Assembly: GCF_015207605.1 (NCBI RefSeq)
Contig: NZ_JADEWO010000004.1
Span: 62,001-126,000, forward strand
DNA length: 64,000 nucleotides
From: Oculatella sp. LEGE 06141
Lineage (GTDB): Bacteria; Cyanobacteriota; Cyanobacteriia; Elainellales; Elainellaceae
Reading direction: 5' to 3'
Shown: positions 19,298 to 29,701 of the stretch, piece after piece
Layout: each line of letters opens with the position of its first letter
Position numbering within the stretch: the stretch's first letter is position 1
Program-made: the position numbers and the translations under genes
Notes under the pieces: generated by a model
The model's database searches: none
What the model was told of the DNA's origin: nothing
What the model saw: the letters and a program-made list of their open reading frames with translations, nothing else

Positions 19298-20422
19298 ATG
19301 TCTCAGACTGTCATCCAAGATCCATCCGCTGCTATAGACATCAAAGTTGATGTAGAACTCAGAAACGTGTTTAAGGTATTCAATGGAGACACGGCAGTCC
19401 GAGGGATTGACATCAGCATTTGCCAGGGTGAATTTTTTAGCATTCTGGGGCCTTCTGGTTGCGGCAAGACGACAACCTTGCGGCTGATTGCTGGATTTGA
19501 GGAACCCACCGGCGGAGAGATTCTAATTCGAGGAAAGTCGGTTGCCCATGTTCCTCCCTACTTACGCCCGGTTAATACGGTCTTCCAAAGCTACGCGCTG
19601 TTTAATCACATGACCGTTTTAGACAACATTGCGTTTGGGTTGCGGATCAAACGATTGGGAAAAGCCGAGATTCAGCAGCGAGTTTCAGAGGCGTTGCGGT
19701 TAGTCAAAATGGAATCATTTGCCCGTCGCTTTCCTTCGCAGTTGTCGGGGGGGCAACAGCAACGGGTTGCCCTTGCTCGGGCATTGGTTAATCGGCCTGC
19801 CGTCGTTCTGCTGGATGAACCGCTAGGGGCACTCGATTTGAAGCTGCGTAAGGAAATGCAGGTCGAGCTTTCCAACCTGCATCAAACCCTGGGCGTGACA
19901 TTTATTATGGTGACTCACGACCAGGAAGAAGCCTTGAGCTTGTCCGACCGAATTGCAGTTATGCATGAGGGGCGAATCGAGCAAATTGGTACACCAAGCG
20001 ACATCTACGAAAATCCCCAAACTCCTTTTGTGGCCGATTTCATCGGAGACACCAACCTGTTTCAGGGCTATGTTGAAGCGTCTGACCCAGCCGCGTTACA
20101 GATTACAACGGATAAGGGGTTGAAGATGGTGGTTCAACCGCAAGAAACATGGAACGGTGCGACCTCTCAACCTGTTGTTGTCAGTGTTCGCCCCGAAAAA
20201 ATTCAGGTCAGTCTCAACGAGTTGGACAATCAGCCGAACTGCTACTCCGGACGCTTGAAGCATGTTATGTACCTTGGAACTCACGTTCACTATCTGGTCG
20301 AGCTGTCGTCGGGTGATTGCCTGACTGTGCTTCAGCCGAATCGCGCCGAAAGTCTGCCCGCACTACACACGCCCATCCATGTGTACTGGTCTGCAACTGA
20401 TTGTCTGGCACTGACGGCTTAA
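19298..20422 (+). CDS. potA: Spermidine/putrescine-type ABC importer ATPase
   Basis: 374 residues. ATP-binding motifs are Walker A GPSGCGKTT, Q-loop NTVFQSYALF, signature LSGGQQQRVALARAL and Walker B VVLLDEPLGALD, with His switch VTHDQEEA. The C-terminal ~130 residues form a TOBE domain (VVSVRPEKIQVSLNELD), as in PotA. It energises uptake of polyamines or a related cation at the plasma membrane. It is the first gene of a potA-D-B-C cluster on the plus strand. The family also includes other CUT1 importers; the polyamine assignment comes from the PotD neighbour. Confidence 0.93.
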   Translation: MSQTVIQDPSAAIDIKVDVELRNVFKVFNGDTAVRGIDISICQGEFFSILGPSGCGKTTTLRLIAGFEEPTGGEILIRGKSVAHVPPYLRPVNTVFQSYALFNHMTVLDNIAFGLRIKRLGKAEIQQRVSEALRLVKMESFARRFPSQLSGGQQQRVALARALVNRPAVVLLDEPLGALDLKLRKEMQVELSNLHQTLGVTFIMVTHDQEEALSLSDRIAVMHEGRIEQIGTPSDIYENPQTPFVADFIGDTNLFQGYVEASDPAALQITTDKGLKMVVQPQETWNGATSQPVVVSVRPEKIQVSLNELDNQPNCYSGRLKHVMYLGTHVHYLVELSSGDCLTVLQPNRAESLPALHTPIHVYWSATDCLALTA

Positions 20423-20582
20423 CACCGATCGTGTAAACTGCGGTTGGAATCTGGAATATGAAATCTTAATAGCGGCTGACGCTAACTTCTTGAACCGTTT
20501 TACTTCATAGTATTTAGAAGTGTTTTATCGCGCTGTCAGCAGGTTGACCGCTGACCCTGTCCAGCAACATTAGGAGAGAATG

Positions 20583-21749
20583 ATGCCTCCGACAAACTTC
20601 CGCAACTCCCGGTTTCTAAAGCGATCGCCTCAATTTTCGATGACAACCAGACGGCGATTTCTGCAAGCGTCAGCGGCGGCGACCACTGGAGTCATTCTCG
20701 CAAACTGCCAGCGGAACCTGAGCGATGTTGGTTCTTCTGATGGGGGTAATACGGCTTCGCCTACCAGTGGCAGCACAGACACTCTGCACGTCTATACATG
20801 GGCAGACTACACCGATCAGGAATTGGCCGATAGCTTCACTCAAAAAACCGGTATTCGGGTGGTTTCTGACACGTATGACTCCAACGAAACCATGCTGGCA
20901 AAACTGCAAGCAGGTGGTGGCAACATCTATAGCGTCATCTACCCGTCCGATTACATGGTGCAGAAGATGATCGGCATGGGAATGCTAACCGAGTTAGACA
21001 AGTCGCAAATTGAAGGGGTCGATAATTTACGCGATAAGTGGTCTAACCCAGGGTATGACCCTGGTAATGCCCACAGTATTCCAACGACCTGGGGCACCAC
21101 AGGTTTAATCTACAATTCCACTGTTCTCAATCCTAATCCCGAAGACTGGGCTTATCTCTGGGATGAGCAGCGCCAAATTTCTCGAAAAATGACGCTGCTG
21201 GATGATGTGCGCGAAGTGATGGGTGCGTCGCTGCGATCGCTGGGTTATTCCTACAACTCAGTCGATCCAGCCGAAATTGAAGCTGCACATCAGCGGCTGG
21301 TTGAGTTAAAGCCAGCGATCGCCTCCTTCAAATCGTTTGGTTGGGAAGACCAGCTAATGACAGGGGATACGGTGCTATCGATGGTTTATTCCGTTGATGC
21401 GATCTCGGCTACATTGGAAAATCCTGACCTGAATTACATCATTCCCGCCAGCGGCTCGTCAGTTTGGACAGACACGATGGCAATTCCCACAACGGCTCCC
21501 AACCCAGAAGCTGCCTATGCCTGGATCAACTTCTTGCTGGAACCGGAAAATGCGGCTAGAGCGGTAGAGCGACTCAAATTTGCCACTCCCAATCAGCCAG
21601 CATTTGAGCTGTTGTCTAATGAACTCAAGGAAAACACCGATCTATTTCCTCCCGACGACGTTTTGAAAAACTGTGAGGGAATTGCGCCTATTTCCCAGGA
21701 AATTAGCGAACTGTACGATCGCTACTGGACTGAATTGCGTAGCGCTTAA
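20583..21749 (+). CDS. potD: Polyamine-type periplasmic binding protein, Tat lipoprotein
   Basis: 388 residues from ATG 20583; AGGAG lies 6 nt upstream, while an ATG at 20580 is too near. A further in-frame ATG at 20640 (MTTRRRFLQASAAAT) would make a cleaner signal. The signal combines a twin-arginine motif (TRRRFLQ) with a lipobox LANC, so export by Tat and lipid anchoring are predicted. The mature part DTLHVYTWADYTDQELADSF is typical of PotD/PotF. MYSVDAISATLENPDLNYII and TDTMAIPTTAPNPEAAYAWI further match. The precise ligand (spermidine, putrescine or other) is not readable. Confidence 0.92.
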   Translation: MPPTNFRNSRFLKRSPQFSMTTRRRFLQASAAATTGVILANCQRNLSDVGSSDGGNTASPTSGSTDTLHVYTWADYTDQELADSFTQKTGIRVVSDTYDSNETMLAKLQAGGGNIYSVIYPSDYMVQKMIGMGMLTELDKSQIEGVDNLRDKWSNPGYDPGNAHSIPTTWGTTGLIYNSTVLNPNPEDWAYLWDEQRQISRKMTLLDDVREVMGASLRSLGYSYNSVDPAEIEAAHQRLVELKPAIASFKSFGWEDQLMTGDTVLSMVYSVDAISATLENPDLNYIIPASGSSVWTDTMAIPTTAPNPEAAYAWINFLLEPENAARAVERLKFATPNQPAFELLSNELKENTDLFPPDDVLKNCEGIAPISQEISELYDRYWTELRSA

Positions 21750-21797
21750 GTGTGCCTGTCCATCTTCCTCTGGTTCGCAGGGCTTTAGTGTAATTGA

Positions 21798-22727
21798 ATG
21801 GGTAACCGTATGCCTGCCTCAACGTCAGCGCCTTCTTCTATTTCAGGCCGGCTAAAACCTGGTTCAGAATGGAAGCGTAAATTGAAGCGTTCACTAGAGC
21901 CGCTGATGTTGCTGGTACCTGCCGGTGCCTGGCTGCTGCTGCTGTTAGTAGCGCCTTCTTTAATGATTTTGGAATTTAGCCTGCATCCAGGATTGCGTCC
22001 TGGTCAAGCGTTTGGAGCCTATGGGTTAGGCAACTACCTGCAAATTTTTCAGCCAATTTACCTGCAAGTCATTGGGCGATCGCTCTATTTTGCGATCAGT
22101 AGCACCCTGACATGCTTGCTGTTAGGGTTTCCAGTGGCCTACTGGATTGCGGTCATGGCTCCTAAACGCTGGCAAAATTTGCTGCTGGTTGGGTTCGTTT
22201 TGCCGTTGTGGACATCATCTCTGCTCCGCTCTTACGCCTGGATTACGATCCTTCGACCAACGGGTGTACTCAATACTCTCCTGAGTACGATCGGGCTACC
22301 CACGCTGGATCTGCTCAATCAGCAGAGTGCGGTTTTGATTGGGCTGAGCTATAACTTCTTGCCCTACATGGTTTTAATTCTCTATGCCTCATTAGAAAAG
22401 CTGGACAAGCGGTTGTTAGAAGCTGCTGCCGATTTAGGAGCCAACCCGCAACAGGTCTTCTGGAAGGTTACAGTTCCCCAAACGTTACCCGGCATTGCGG
22501 CTGGGTGTTTGCTTGTCTTTATTACCAGCCTGGGCGATTTTGTGGTTCCGGAACTGTTGGGCGGAGCCTCTAGTATGACCGCTGCCCGCTTAATCTATAA
22601 CCAGTTTCTGGGGGCAACCCGCAACTGGGGCTTTGGTTCGAGCTTGAGTATGCTGCTAATTTTGGCCGTTAGCGTTTCGATCGCTCTACTGATTAAATAC
22701 GGCGACCAAGAGCCTGAACGGTACTGA
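21798..22727 (+). CDS. potB: Polyamine-type ABC importer permease B
   Basis: 309 residues with about six membrane spans. It opens with a ~35-residue polar N-terminus, then LMLLVPAGAWLLLLLVAPSL. The EAA loop that contacts the ATPase is ADLGANPQQVFWKVTVPQTL in the middle-late part. It follows potD by 48 bp. Confidence 0.93.
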   Translation: MGNRMPASTSAPSSISGRLKPGSEWKRKLKRSLEPLMLLVPAGAWLLLLLVAPSLMILEFSLHPGLRPGQAFGAYGLGNYLQIFQPIYLQVIGRSLYFAISSTLTCLLLGFPVAYWIAVMAPKRWQNLLLVGFVLPLWTSSLLRSYAWITILRPTGVLNTLLSTIGLPTLDLLNQQSAVLIGLSYNFLPYMVLILYASLEKLDKRLLEAAADLGANPQQVFWKVTVPQTLPGIAAGCLLVFITSLGDFVVPELLGGASSMTAARLIYNQFLGATRNWGFGSSLSMLLILAVSVSIALLIKYGDQEPERY

Positions 22728-22856
22728 TGGTGCTTTTGCAAGCAAGACTGTGCAGCAAGATTTTGCAGCAAACCAATGGCTCTTTAATGCGGTCGCTTTG
22801 GCGTTACGGTCTGACGGCTGATGCACGTTTCCCCTCTCTTTCGACGTTGACATTTT

Positions 22857-23666
22857 ATGAATAAGCCTCAACTCAGTCAAAAACGCCCGTCGTGGCAGCT
22901 CATGCTGACGCTGCTGATGTTTGGGTTTATGTACTTGCCCATTCTGGTGCTGGCGTTCTATAGCTTCAACGAATCGCGTTACAGTGCGGGTTGGGGTGGG
23001 TTTAGCCTGCGGTGGTACAAGAGCTTATTCAACGATTCGCGGATTTTAGCAGCATTGCAAGACAGTTTAACGGTGGCGATCGGTGCTGTTGCGGTTTCGG
23101 CCGTTTTAGGAACGCTTATGGCGGTTGGCTTAGCCCGATACGAGTTTTTTGGGAAAGGGTTGTACCGAGGGGTTTCCTATCTGCCGCTGATCATTCCAGA
23201 TATTGCGATCGCCGTTGCTACCCTGGTATTTCTGGCCTCCTTTGCCATTCCCTTGAGCCTGTGGACGGTCATTGCCGCTCACATCGTTTTCTGTCTAGCC
23301 TACATTGCTCTTGTGGTCTCGACCCGGTTAGCCGGTTTGAACCCGCATCTAGAAGAAGCCGCTCTGGATCTGGGTGCCAACCCACGGCAGGCTTTTGTTC
23401 AAGTATTAATGCCTGAATTAATGCCTGCGGTTATTTCGGGATGTTTGCTGGCGTTTGTCCTCAGTATGGATGACTTCTTGATCTCCAGCTTCACCGCTGG
23501 CGGTGGTACCAACACGTTGCCAATGGAAATTTTTAGCCGGGTTCGTACTGGAGTCAAACCGGATATTAATGCGCTCAGCGTTGTTTTGATCCTGGCATCC
23601 GGCACGATCGCTTTTATCGCTGAGTATATTCGCTTTCGCAGCAGTCAAAGACGGCTGAATCAATGA
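22857..23666 (+). CDS. potC: Polyamine-type ABC importer permease C
   Basis: 269 residues with about six membrane spans, starting LMLTLLMFGFMYLPILVLAF. FNESRYSAGWGGFSLRWYKS is characteristic of PotC. The EAA loop is LDLGANPRQAFVQVLMPELM, and the C-terminal DDFLISSFTAGGGTNTLPME is also typical. It is 129 bp after potB and converges on the DUF1574 gene, whose end is 17 bp away. Confidence 0.94.
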   Translation: MNKPQLSQKRPSWQLMLTLLMFGFMYLPILVLAFYSFNESRYSAGWGGFSLRWYKSLFNDSRILAALQDSLTVAIGAVAVSAVLGTLMAVGLARYEFFGKGLYRGVSYLPLIIPDIAIAVATLVFLASFAIPLSLWTVIAAHIVFCLAYIALVVSTRLAGLNPHLEEAALDLGANPRQAFVQVLMPELMPAVISGCLLAFVLSMDDFLISSFTAGGGTNTLPMEIFSRVRTGVKPDINALSVVLILASGTIAFIAEYIRFRSSQRRLNQ

Positions 23667-23683
23667 TCGGTTTAACAGTTGGC

Positions 23684-24733
23684 TCAAGGATTTTGCTCTA
23701 ACCGCGACCACGGGATCAGAGGTTCTGCCGCAATTGCCTGTGCTACGGCACGGGCACCCTCCTGATTGAGATGGCTAGGATCGGCAAAGTAATCATTTTG
23801 GTCGAGCCATCGCAGGCTCAAGTCATAAAAGACAAAATTCTCCTGCGCGGCCAGTTGCCGCATGTATCGCTGGAACTGTTGCTCATAGTTACGACGGTCT
23901 GCATCCAGGTAATCTTGAGTCAGGGGCAAACTAACAAAGACTAAGGGAATTGTTTGGGCGTTTGCAAAGCGGGCGATCGACACGGTGGCAGCAGTCTGGG
24001 TTCCATTGAGGCGAAAGGAACTGTAGTTTGTGTCGTACTGCCCTGAAACCCTCGGACGTTGCTGATAATACGTGGTCGGATCAAACCGCTCTGCTACAGA
24101 CTGAAACCCAACTGCACTCAGATCGCTAACCCCCCGGAGACGGCCAGCTAAACGCACCTCAGGCGTTTCTACGGTAGGCAAGGGACGATCGCCTGTTTCT
24201 AAGCGCTTGTACCCTTCCGATGCGACGATGCCGTTATAGGTCACATCCAACCGACCACTGTTGAAGGCGCGAGAACCATCTGCCCAAATCAGCAGTTTTG
24301 GTAAATGGTCTGGTAACAAAATCCGTTGCAGCACCAGATCGATCACCTGAGCTGTTGCGCCGTTGATGCTAAAGTTGTAGACCCTTGACTCCGGGTAACC
24401 GCGATCGCCCAATGCCTGCTGTAATACCACTGGATCAACGCCTTGCAACGCACGGGAACTGCCCACCACCAGAACATCTGGTGCCCCAACAGCATTAAGG
24501 TAGCTGGCATAAATTTGCAGTTGCTGATCGAGCCGCTGGCTGTTGAACGAGGGGTAAACCGGAACATCGGGCAGGAAGCGATCGGCTGGCAGCAAGGGCG
24601 GCAGCGGGCTATTTAACCCTGAGCGAACCGTTGGCGATCGCTTCATTCCTGTTGCTTCAGCCAGCCCACTGCTGCCAACGAACCCTACTAGGATCAAGAC
24701 GCTGGTGGGTAGAACTATGAGACGTTTCATCAT
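23684..24733 (-). CDS. DUF1574 / SGNH-hydrolase-like exported protein
   Basis: 349 residues. An N-terminal signal or anchor (RLIVLPTSVLILVGFVGSSG) precedes the domain. VLVVGSSRALQGVDPVVLQQ is a nucleophile-Ser-like block, YNFSINGATAQVIDLVLQRI has the Asn of a third block, and ADPSHLNQEGARAVAQAI carries the Asp-x-x-His pair. These match SGNH/GDSL-like fold proteins annotated DUF1574 in cyanobacteria. An esterase or O-acetyl-transfer role is plausible but unproved. It follows hetR by 122 bp on the same strand, so may share its transcript. Confidence 0.8.
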   Translation of the reverse strand: MMKRLIVLPTSVLILVGFVGSSGLAEATGMKRSPTVRSGLNSPLPPLLPADRFLPDVPVYPSFNSQRLDQQLQIYASYLNAVGAPDVLVVGSSRALQGVDPVVLQQALGDRGYPESRVYNFSINGATAQVIDLVLQRILLPDHLPKLLIWADGSRAFNSGRLDVTYNGIVASEGYKRLETGDRPLPTVETPEVRLAGRLRGVSDLSAVGFQSVAERFDPTTYYQQRPRVSGQYDTNYSSFRLNGTQTAATVSIARFANAQTIPLVFVSLPLTQDYLDADRRNYEQQFQRYMRQLAAQENFVFYDLSLRWLDQNDYFADPSHLNQEGARAVAQAIAAEPLIPWSRLEQNP

Positions 24734-24855
24734 GTCTTACACCCTCACAACTGGCGCACTGACATGCTCCAATGGCAGTGTGCCAGCTCTCTTTGCGGTT
24801 TGAGAACTGGTTTTTAAACTAGCTACCACCCGTCATTCAGGCTACTGATGCCGAT

Positions 24856-25809
<954 letters not shown>

Positions 25810-26018
25810 CTACAGGGAACAGCTTAATCTTACGGCTTCTTCTGCGGATTAGAGAGACTACCAGTAAAGATCACTCGACTACTTCGGCTACTGAAACCCC
25901 TTTTAATTAGTTTTCCCAGAAGGAAATCAGAGCCAAGGGTCAAATCGTATGATTCAGCCAAAAAGCTGAGTTTTGTTCTAAAATTGCTCTAATTCTACCC
26001 TAACGTGTGATTGACAGC

Positions 26019-26249
26019 CTAAGCACACTGTGACAGGTCACGACGGCCGCTGCCTCGATGCGAGTACTGATTATCCATAGATGTTTCAGACGCGAGTTCC
26101 ACGGGCGACGAATTGGATGCAAGGGCAGCCACAACATTGGTAGAAGATGTACAAGAACTTCCCTGGGGGCTGATAGAAATTGAAGAAACTAGCAAACTTG
26201 CTGCAATAATAGAAAAGTAGGTAGGCATGAAAGGTTTCCGTGTCAGCAT
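26019..26249 (-). CDS. patX: PatX, RGSGR-peptide precursor (HetR inhibitor)
   Basis: 76 residues from ATG 26249 (a TTG at 26276 would add nine, an ATG at 26228 would drop seven). An N-terminal hydrophobic stretch (YFSIIAASLLVSSISIS) resembles a signal peptide. The middle is Ser/Ala-rich. HRGSGR is encoded at 26043-26060 and is followed by seven residues ending QCA. RGSGR is the PatS pentapeptide that binds HetR and blocks its activity; PatX proteins carry H-RG(S/T)GR and lie beside hetR in filamentous cyanobacteria. Its position, size, signal and motif together make this a strong call despite the lack of a clear ribosome-binding site. Confidence 0.88.
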   Translation of the reverse strand: MLTRKPFMPTYFSIIAASLLVSSISISPQGSSCTSSTNVVAALASNSSPVELASETSMDNQYSHRGSGRRDLSQCA

Positions 26250-26690
26250 TACTACTTCTTGATACGGAACCTCCAAGGGTGGATCAGGAAAACCAAATAA
26301 TATTTGCCAGGGCAGGCTCGCAAAAGGGCTTGTGTCCTGGATTTTAGGCTCTAAATTAGAGGTTTAGAATTGTTTCTAGCGGCTTAACTTGCAGAAGCTA
26401 GAGTAGATCTGTTCGCATTCCTGTTTCCTAATGGATTCAGGATGTATCAACTTACGGCAGGTCTCAACCGAGTCAGCCACAGTCTCGCCAAGATGGATGT
26501 GGGGTGTAGGGTTTGAGGCGTGGCGAATGCAACTGAAAATGGCTGTATGTGCTGTTCTAGAGCGCGGCTGCATTGTCCGCGAACTCTCTGCTTCCGCGAG
26601 GCGTTGAGTGGTATCCGGGCTGTCCAACCGCGGAGGTTGAGGAAGCGTCTGAAGTTACTCAAAAGCCAGGGCGGTCATTCGACGCAGCTA
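26250..26690. other. Upstream region of patX
   Basis: About 440 bp between patX and the end of the FAD oxidoreductase gene, both on the minus strand. The promoter for patX and perhaps hetR should lie here. I searched for a TCCGGA DIF-type motif in 26280-26400 and did not see one. An 83-codon minus frame at 26376-26627 has no recognisable features. Confidence 0.4.
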
Positions 26691-28517
26691 TCAACTCGGT
26701 TCATAGCACAGGACTGATTCTGGAGAACTAATTGGCTCAATTCGGTTGACGACGATCCACTTACCGGAGCGACTTAGGTTTCCCCATGCCCGAACGGGTT
26801 GGGATGTTACACATCTTTGCAGTTGTTGATCAATCTCTGCATCCAGTGTGACTAAAGCAAAGGATTGCTCTCTGAACGGTTCAGGCTCGGCCAGAATGAG
26901 TTGATAGGTTTGCTCCCCTTGTCGCTGAAAAAGACCTGAAAAGACCTGACATCGGGGCGTTGGAGCGATCGCCTTCTGTTGAACGGGCTGTAAGTTAGCG
27001 CAATATCCATTGCTGGGGTACTGATCTGGATGGTGCAAATAATGCTGCTGCCAGCTCGCCCAATCGGGATGGTTTGGCGGCAGGTTGAATAGAGGCACCA
27101 CGGCGGCGGGCGCAGTTGGTTCTGCCAGCAGAGCAGCCTGCAAGGCAGTCACAGATAATTCTCTTGGTTGGCAACCCTGTTCGACACATAACGCTGCTGC
27201 CATGCCTGCGGCTTGACCCACTCCCAAAACAACAGGCTGAAGCCGAGTGGCACCGTTGGCGATGTGAGACACCGATATATTTTTGTCGCACGCCAGCAAC
27301 CCATCTATGTGGGCAGGAACTAAACTGCCGTAGGGAATGGTGAACGGTGTTCCTGTCCAGCGTCCTCCCCAACGGATGGACTTCGCGGCTAAGGCAAAGC
27401 TAAACCCTGGATAGTGATGGTCGTTGGGATAGTTGCCAATGGCGATCGCCGTTACCTGGTCTTTGGTGAATGGTAGGGGCGCTATATTCGTTTCCGGTAA
27501 TGGCAGGATGTGCGGCTCTGTGACGGTTGTTAATCCTTGCAGACGGCGGCTTTCTCGATAGTAGGGGTGTAGCGCATAGGCTCCTCCCCCCAGTGCCGAT
27601 GGCGTTGGAAAGGTGCTACTGGCTAAACCATACCGTTGCCCCAGTTGGGCTTGAATAAACCGGGCAAAGCTTTGGGAGTGCCAGCGAGCCTCTTGCAGAA
27701 ATTCGTGTCGTGCCGTGGCCGATCGCACCAATCGGTCTAACTCAACGCCGTAGTCGTTGCCGTGTTGAGGCCAGTTCAGCATGAAGCGATCGCCCGGTAG
27801 CCGCCCATAGTTGAGAAACTGCTCAGGGCTATACCCTTGCCACGCGGCTGTAAATTGCTCTGGACAGTCGGTTGGTGGGGCTGAGATGGTCGGCACAGCC
27901 GCTGCTTCACCAAAATCTTGCAGCACGACGACCCAGGTGGGAGCCTGAACCGGGTAGCGCTCAGTCATGGGAGTGGGCTGTGGTGGAGCGCTCGGCTCTT
28001 CCCATTCTGGCTGCCATTCCCATCCCCAGCGGTAGGGAACATCCGCTAGAGCCAGTAAATCCCCCAATTCCGTGCCATCGAGTGTAATGGCTGCTTCTAC
28101 AGTGAGATTGGCGAAACGAACTCCGGTGACGCGATCGCCCCGCTTTAGAACCTCTAATGGTGCCTGTCCAGCAATCCAATGCAGGTTGGGCAGCGCTTGC
28201 ACCCAATCGGCAAAAATCTCGGCACCCATTTGGGGATCGTAGGTGAAAAAGCTTACCCAGGCGTGATCCAATCCCTGGGGCTGTCGTCGCTGCAATTCGT
28301 GCAAAAACGCGCCCCAAATCCCGGTTTGAAACGCAAGTAACTCATTACCATCGGGGGCACTGACCCCTGCGGCGGTCAGCATTCCGCCTAACCACGCAAA
28401 TTCGCTAACCAACACGGTATTTGCGCCGCGCCGTGCGGCTTGAATGGCCGCTGCCGTTCCTCCGGTGCCGCCCCCCACCACTAAAACGTCTGCCTTAAGA
28501 ATCTCGCTGCTTCCCAT
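26691..28517 (-). CDS. FAD-dependent oxidoreductase
   Basis: 608 residues. The N-terminal FAD motif is DVLVVGGGTGGTAAAIQAAR, followed by WLGGMLTAAGVSAPDGNEL, the pattern of a family of FAD-dependent oxidoreductases related to the fumarate-reductase flavoprotein type and found in many bacterial genomes without known substrate. DGTELGDLLALADVPYRW and HIANGATRLQPVVLGVGQAA are further family blocks; the latter is the C-terminal FAD-binding part. There is no signal peptide. It is divergent from the zinc dehydrogenase, with 65 bp between starts. Confidence 0.85.
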   Translation of the reverse strand: MGSSEILKADVLVVGGGTGGTAAAIQAARRGANTVLVSEFAWLGGMLTAAGVSAPDGNELLAFQTGIWGAFLHELQRRQPQGLDHAWVSFFTYDPQMGAEIFADWVQALPNLHWIAGQAPLEVLKRGDRVTGVRFANLTVEAAITLDGTELGDLLALADVPYRWGWEWQPEWEEPSAPPQPTPMTERYPVQAPTWVVVLQDFGEAAAVPTISAPPTDCPEQFTAAWQGYSPEQFLNYGRLPGDRFMLNWPQHGNDYGVELDRLVRSATARHEFLQEARWHSQSFARFIQAQLGQRYGLASSTFPTPSALGGGAYALHPYYRESRRLQGLTTVTEPHILPLPETNIAPLPFTKDQVTAIAIGNYPNDHHYPGFSFALAAKSIRWGGRWTGTPFTIPYGSLVPAHIDGLLACDKNISVSHIANGATRLQPVVLGVGQAAGMAAALCVEQGCQPRELSVTALQAALLAEPTAPAAVVPLFNLPPNHPDWASWQQHYLHHPDQYPSNGYCANLQPVQQKAIAPTPRCQVFSGLFQRQGEQTYQLILAEPEPFREQSFALVTLDAEIDQQLQRCVTSQPVRAWGNLSRSGKWIVVNRIEPISSPESVLCYEPS

Positions 28518-28582
28518 GCTGACTCCCTACACCCCACTGCTTAACAGTGGTACAGTCTATCGCAGGAGGGTAAAGGAGCAGT

Positions 28583-29656
28583 ATGAAAGCGCAGGTTTTT
28601 AGAGGGGTTAATCAACTGAGCTATGAGGAGATCCCCACTCCAGAAATTGGCTCAGACGAAGTGCTGGTGCAGGTGCAGGTTGTCGGGCTGTGTCAGTCAG
28701 ATATTAAAAAGATTCGCTACCCGCTATATGAACCGCCTCGCATTTTTGGGCATGAGACCGCCGGGGTTATTGCAGCCGTTGGCGCAGATGTTAAACACTG
28801 GCACGTAGGGCAACGGGTGGTTGTGCTGCATCATATACCGTGTATGCACTGCGGCTATTGTCTGAACGACAACTTCTCGATGTGTGACGTGTACAAAACG
28901 ATTACAACAACAGCAGGGTTTGCACCCAGCGGCGGCGGATTTGCCGAGTACGTCAAGGTGCCGGGGCATATTGTTCAGCATGGTGGCTTGCTCTCTATTC
29001 CCGATCACATTAGTTTTGAGCAGGCCAGTTTTGTGGAACCCACAAACTGCTGCCTGAAAGCGGTTAAAAAAGCAGACATTACTCCGGGGCAAACGGTTCT
29101 GGTGACGGGAGCAGGGCCAATTGGGCTGATGTTTATTATGCTGGTGAAGTATTTTGGGGCGAAGGCGATCGCCACTGACCTGCTGCCGTCGCGAATTGAG
29201 AAAGCGCTCAACGTGGGTGCCGATGCCGCCTTTGATGCCCGTGACCCTGATCTGTCTGCCAAGGTGCAAGACCTGACCCAGGGCATGGGAGTCGATACCA
29301 GCTTACTGGCTGTTCCCAGTGAAAAAGCATTCTTTCAAGCGCTGGACTGCACCCGCAAAGGCGGCAAGATCCTATTCTTTGCCGAGTTTCCAGACGAAGT
29401 TGAAATTCCGATCAATCCCAATATCCTCTACCGTCGAGAAATTGACTTGATGGGAAGCTACAGCTCATCCTATCGGGTGCAAGCCCTGGCGGCTGATATT
29501 GTGTTTAGCCAAAAGATTGATGTAGACGCACTGGTGAGCGATCGCTACCCGCTGCGAGAATTGGCGGCTGCGGTTGAACGAGCGGTGACTCCAACTCCAG
29601 AAACACTGAAGATTTTAATCTATCCTCATGAGTCGTCGGCTGTGAGCCTGGACTAG
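28583..29656 (+). CDS. Zinc-dependent medium-chain dehydrogenase
   Basis: 357 residues with the alcohol-dehydrogenase fold. Catalytic zinc ligands are in VGLCQSDIKK and IFGHETAG; the structural zinc cluster is CMHCGYCLNDNFSMC. NAD(P) binding uses VLVTGAGPIGLMFIMLVKYF. The sequence is nearest to the sorbitol/threonine-dehydrogenase-like branch, so the substrate is likely a polyol or related alcohol. AGGAGGG and GGAG motifs precede the ATG. A strong hairpin follows the stop at 29667-29694. Confidence 0.9.
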   Translation: MKAQVFRGVNQLSYEEIPTPEIGSDEVLVQVQVVGLCQSDIKKIRYPLYEPPRIFGHETAGVIAAVGADVKHWHVGQRVVVLHHIPCMHCGYCLNDNFSMCDVYKTITTTAGFAPSGGGFAEYVKVPGHIVQHGGLLSIPDHISFEQASFVEPTNCCLKAVKKADITPGQTVLVTGAGPIGLMFIMLVKYFGAKAIATDLLPSRIEKALNVGADAAFDARDPDLSAKVQDLTQGMGVDTSLLAVPSEKAFFQALDCTRKGGKILFFAEFPDEVEIPINPNILYRREIDLMGSYSSSYRVQALAADIVFSQKIDVDALVSDRYPLRELAAAVERAVTPTPETLKILIYPHESSAVSLD

Positions 29657-29666
29657 CAGTGGGAGT

Positions 29667-29694
29667 GAGAGCATTCAGTTGCTTGAATGCTCTC
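29667..29694. terminator. Hairpin between convergent genes (weak terminator)
   Basis: Perfect 11-bp arms GAGAGCATTCA / TGAATGCTCTC with a 6-nt loop, 10 bp after the dehydrogenase stop. No T-run follows on the plus strand, so termination may be partial. Confidence 0.6.
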
Positions 29695-29701
29695 GCTGCT
29701 G

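Noticed and set aside
26376-26627. 83-codon minus frame between patX and the FAD oxidoreductase
   Set aside because: No ribosome-binding site and no protein-like hydrophobic pattern or motif. It was considered as a second peptide gene but has no RGSGR-like sequence.
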